From: Brasenia schreberi
Lineage: Eukaryota; Streptophyta; Magnoliopsida; Nymphaeales; Cabombaceae
Direction of reading: 5' to 3'
NCBI GenBank assembly: GCA_036023115.1
Contig: JAYKKT010000086.1
Coordinates: 16,321,501-16,385,500, forward strand
DNA: 64,000 nt
The notes under the pieces are model-generated. The model was not told the DNA's origin and did not search any database. It saw only the letters and a list, made by a program, of their open reading frames with translations. How positions within the stretch are numbered: the first letter of the stretch is position 1; each line of letters begins with the position of its first letter. Shown piece by piece: positions 63,017 to 64,000 of this stretch. The translations under genes were made by a program, and so were the position numbers.

Positions 63017-64000
63017 TAACTCCGCTCATGTAAGGGATCACCCTTGCATTGCCGGTCCCAAGCCCGGATAAAGGAGGAGGGTTGTGTTAGGCTTCCGACA
63101 GCCAGCGTAAAACTTCGTCGGATTTCTACAACATGGATTACAAAAATTATGAGCATTGCTTTGGGGCGTCCCCGCCTAGCGACGTGCTGCAGAGCCCGAA
63201 TGCAATAAGAAGTAAGCAAGGGCCACTACATTTTCGCCCGAATGTAGTGAATCAATTGCAGAGAGGGTTCCCACATCATGGACGGGTGGGGGTAAAGAAG
63301 TTAGTCCCACTACATTACTGCCCGAATGTAGTGAAAATTTTTCAGAGAGAGTCTCCGCATTTTGATTATGGACGGATGCGGGGGGTAAGGAAGCTAGTCC
63401 TAGATAATAAGATTCGTATTGGTTCTTGGAATATCGGAACATTATCGGGTAAGCTAATGGAGGTGGTAGATACTATGATTCGGAGAAAGATTCATATTCT
63501 ATGTTTACAAGAGACAAAATGGGTTGGAGAAAAAGCAAAGGAGATAGAGGATACAGGTTTTAAATTATGGTACTCAGGTAAAGAAAAGGCCCGAAACGGA
63601 GTTGGTATTATCATAAATAAAGATTTAAAGGAGAGTGTAGTAGACATACAACGATATGGTGACCGAATCATGACATTGAAATTAGTCTTAGGAGCAGAGG
63701 TTTTGAATATAGTTTGTGCTTACGCACCCCAAGTAGGACTAGAAGATAGTATAAAGACAGTTTTTTGGGAAGAGTTAGATAAGGTGTTTCAAAAGATTCC
63801 ACAAAGGGAGATGATTTGTTTAGGAGGAGATTTAAATGGACATGTTGGTAAAGAGGCATTAGGATATCAAGGGATTCATGGAAACTTTGGTTATGGGGAT
63901 ATAAACGAGGAAGGTAGGGAGATTTTAAATTTTGCTGTGTCATTTGATCTCTTTATAGTCAATACAATCTTCAAAAAACGAGATGAACATTTAATTACTT
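63017..64000 (+). mobile_element. LINE E: young RTE LINE, cut by window end
   Basis: Begins TAACTCCGCTCATGTAAGGG, the same 5' terminus as LINEs B and D, and is inserted in LINE F. The right end and target duplication are outside the window. Unlike B and D, its frame is uninterrupted over all visible sequence. Confidence 0.92.
63133..64000 (+). CDS. LINE E polyprotein: N-terminal repeat region and APE endonuclease (partial)
   Basis: Open from ATG 63133 (MDYKNYEHCFG...) to the window end, 289 codons without a stop. The ATG is the first in frame after a TAG near 63094, and LINEs B and D are broken in this region. Residues about 31-91 hold two imperfect repeats of about 30 residues (PLHFRPNVV ... 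GRVGVKKLV and PLHYCPNVV ... GRMRGVRKLV). The APE domain follows: IGSWNIGTL, LQETKW (catalytic E), CAYAPQ, GGDLNGHVG (D and N), all intact. It should nick target DNA for target-primed reverse transcription; the RT lies beyond the window. CGA is retained near 63980, where B and D have TGA. Confidence 0.88.
   Translation, partial: MDYKNYEHCFGASPPSDVLQSPNAIRSKQGPLHFRPNVVNQLQRGFPHHGRVGVKKLVPLHYCPNVVKIFQRESPHFDYGRMRGVRKLVLDNKIRIGSWNIGTLSGKLMEVVDTMIRRKIHILCLQETKWVGEKAKEIEDTGFKLWYSGKEKARNGVGIIINKDLKESVVDIQRYGDRIMTLKLVLGAEVLNIVCAYAPQVGLEDSIKTVFWEELDKVFQKIPQREMICLGGDLNGHVGKEALGYQGIHGNFGYGDINEEGREILNFAVSFDLFIVNTIFKKRDEHLIT

Overview
This is AT-rich plant nuclear DNA, from an angiosperm judging by its content. 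The support is a three-exon gibberellin 2-oxidase-like gene with GT-AG introns, RTE-type LINEs ending in a TTG-repeat tail, Ty3/gypsy and Ty1/copia LTR elements, a CACTA (TNP2) transposase relic, Tourist-like and hAT-like MITEs, and long AT and CT microsatellites. I saw no operon, CRISPR array or prokaryotic feature. I cannot name the species.

Layout. 1-9.5 kb: a 5'-truncated LINE (A) and a decayed TNP2 transposase. 9.5-16 kb: an exon-1-only pseudogene of the 2-oxoglutarate oxygenase with its duplicated upstream region, which carries several very short LINE insertions; a copia element sits in its intron. 17.8-20.6 kb: microsatellites and inverted repeats. 20.66-23.86 kb: a full-length but dead RTE LINE (B) with clear target-site duplications. 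24-30.5 kb: mostly unassigned, with a few unexplained open stretches. 30.6-43.4 kb: a degenerate gypsy element on the minus strand (outer), split by a second, Tat-like gypsy element (31661-39981) whose right end is a large LTR palindrome. 44.7-49.5 kb: an old LINE (C) split by a full-length LINE (D). 53-55.8 kb: a Tourist-like MITE and minus-strand copia RT/RNase H relics. 56-61.5 kb: the paralogous, structurally intact oxygenase gene. 61.6-64 kb: an antisense LINE (F) split by a young LINE (E), which is open to the window edge.

Only one host gene is structurally complete: the 328-residue GA2ox-like enzyme (exons 58816-59246, 60831-61152, 61250-61483), with the iron ligands H207, D209 and H263 and the co-substrate pair R273/S275. 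Its paralogue 43 kb upstream has lost the start codon, carries a nonsense codon and lacks exons 2 and 3. The two loci align for about 3.5 kb upstream of and through exon 1, so each serves as the empty-site control for insertions in the other. A 42-bp LINE tail is present only in the first locus, and a 163-bp hAT-like MITE only in the second.

The most unusual structures are three: the palindromic LTR terminus with a near-perfect flanking 5-bp duplication, the very short LINE 3'-tail insertions, and a SINE-like LINE derivative in which the 5' UTR is fused to the 3' tail. I found no wholly new gene system. Element boundaries given as approximate were judged by eye.
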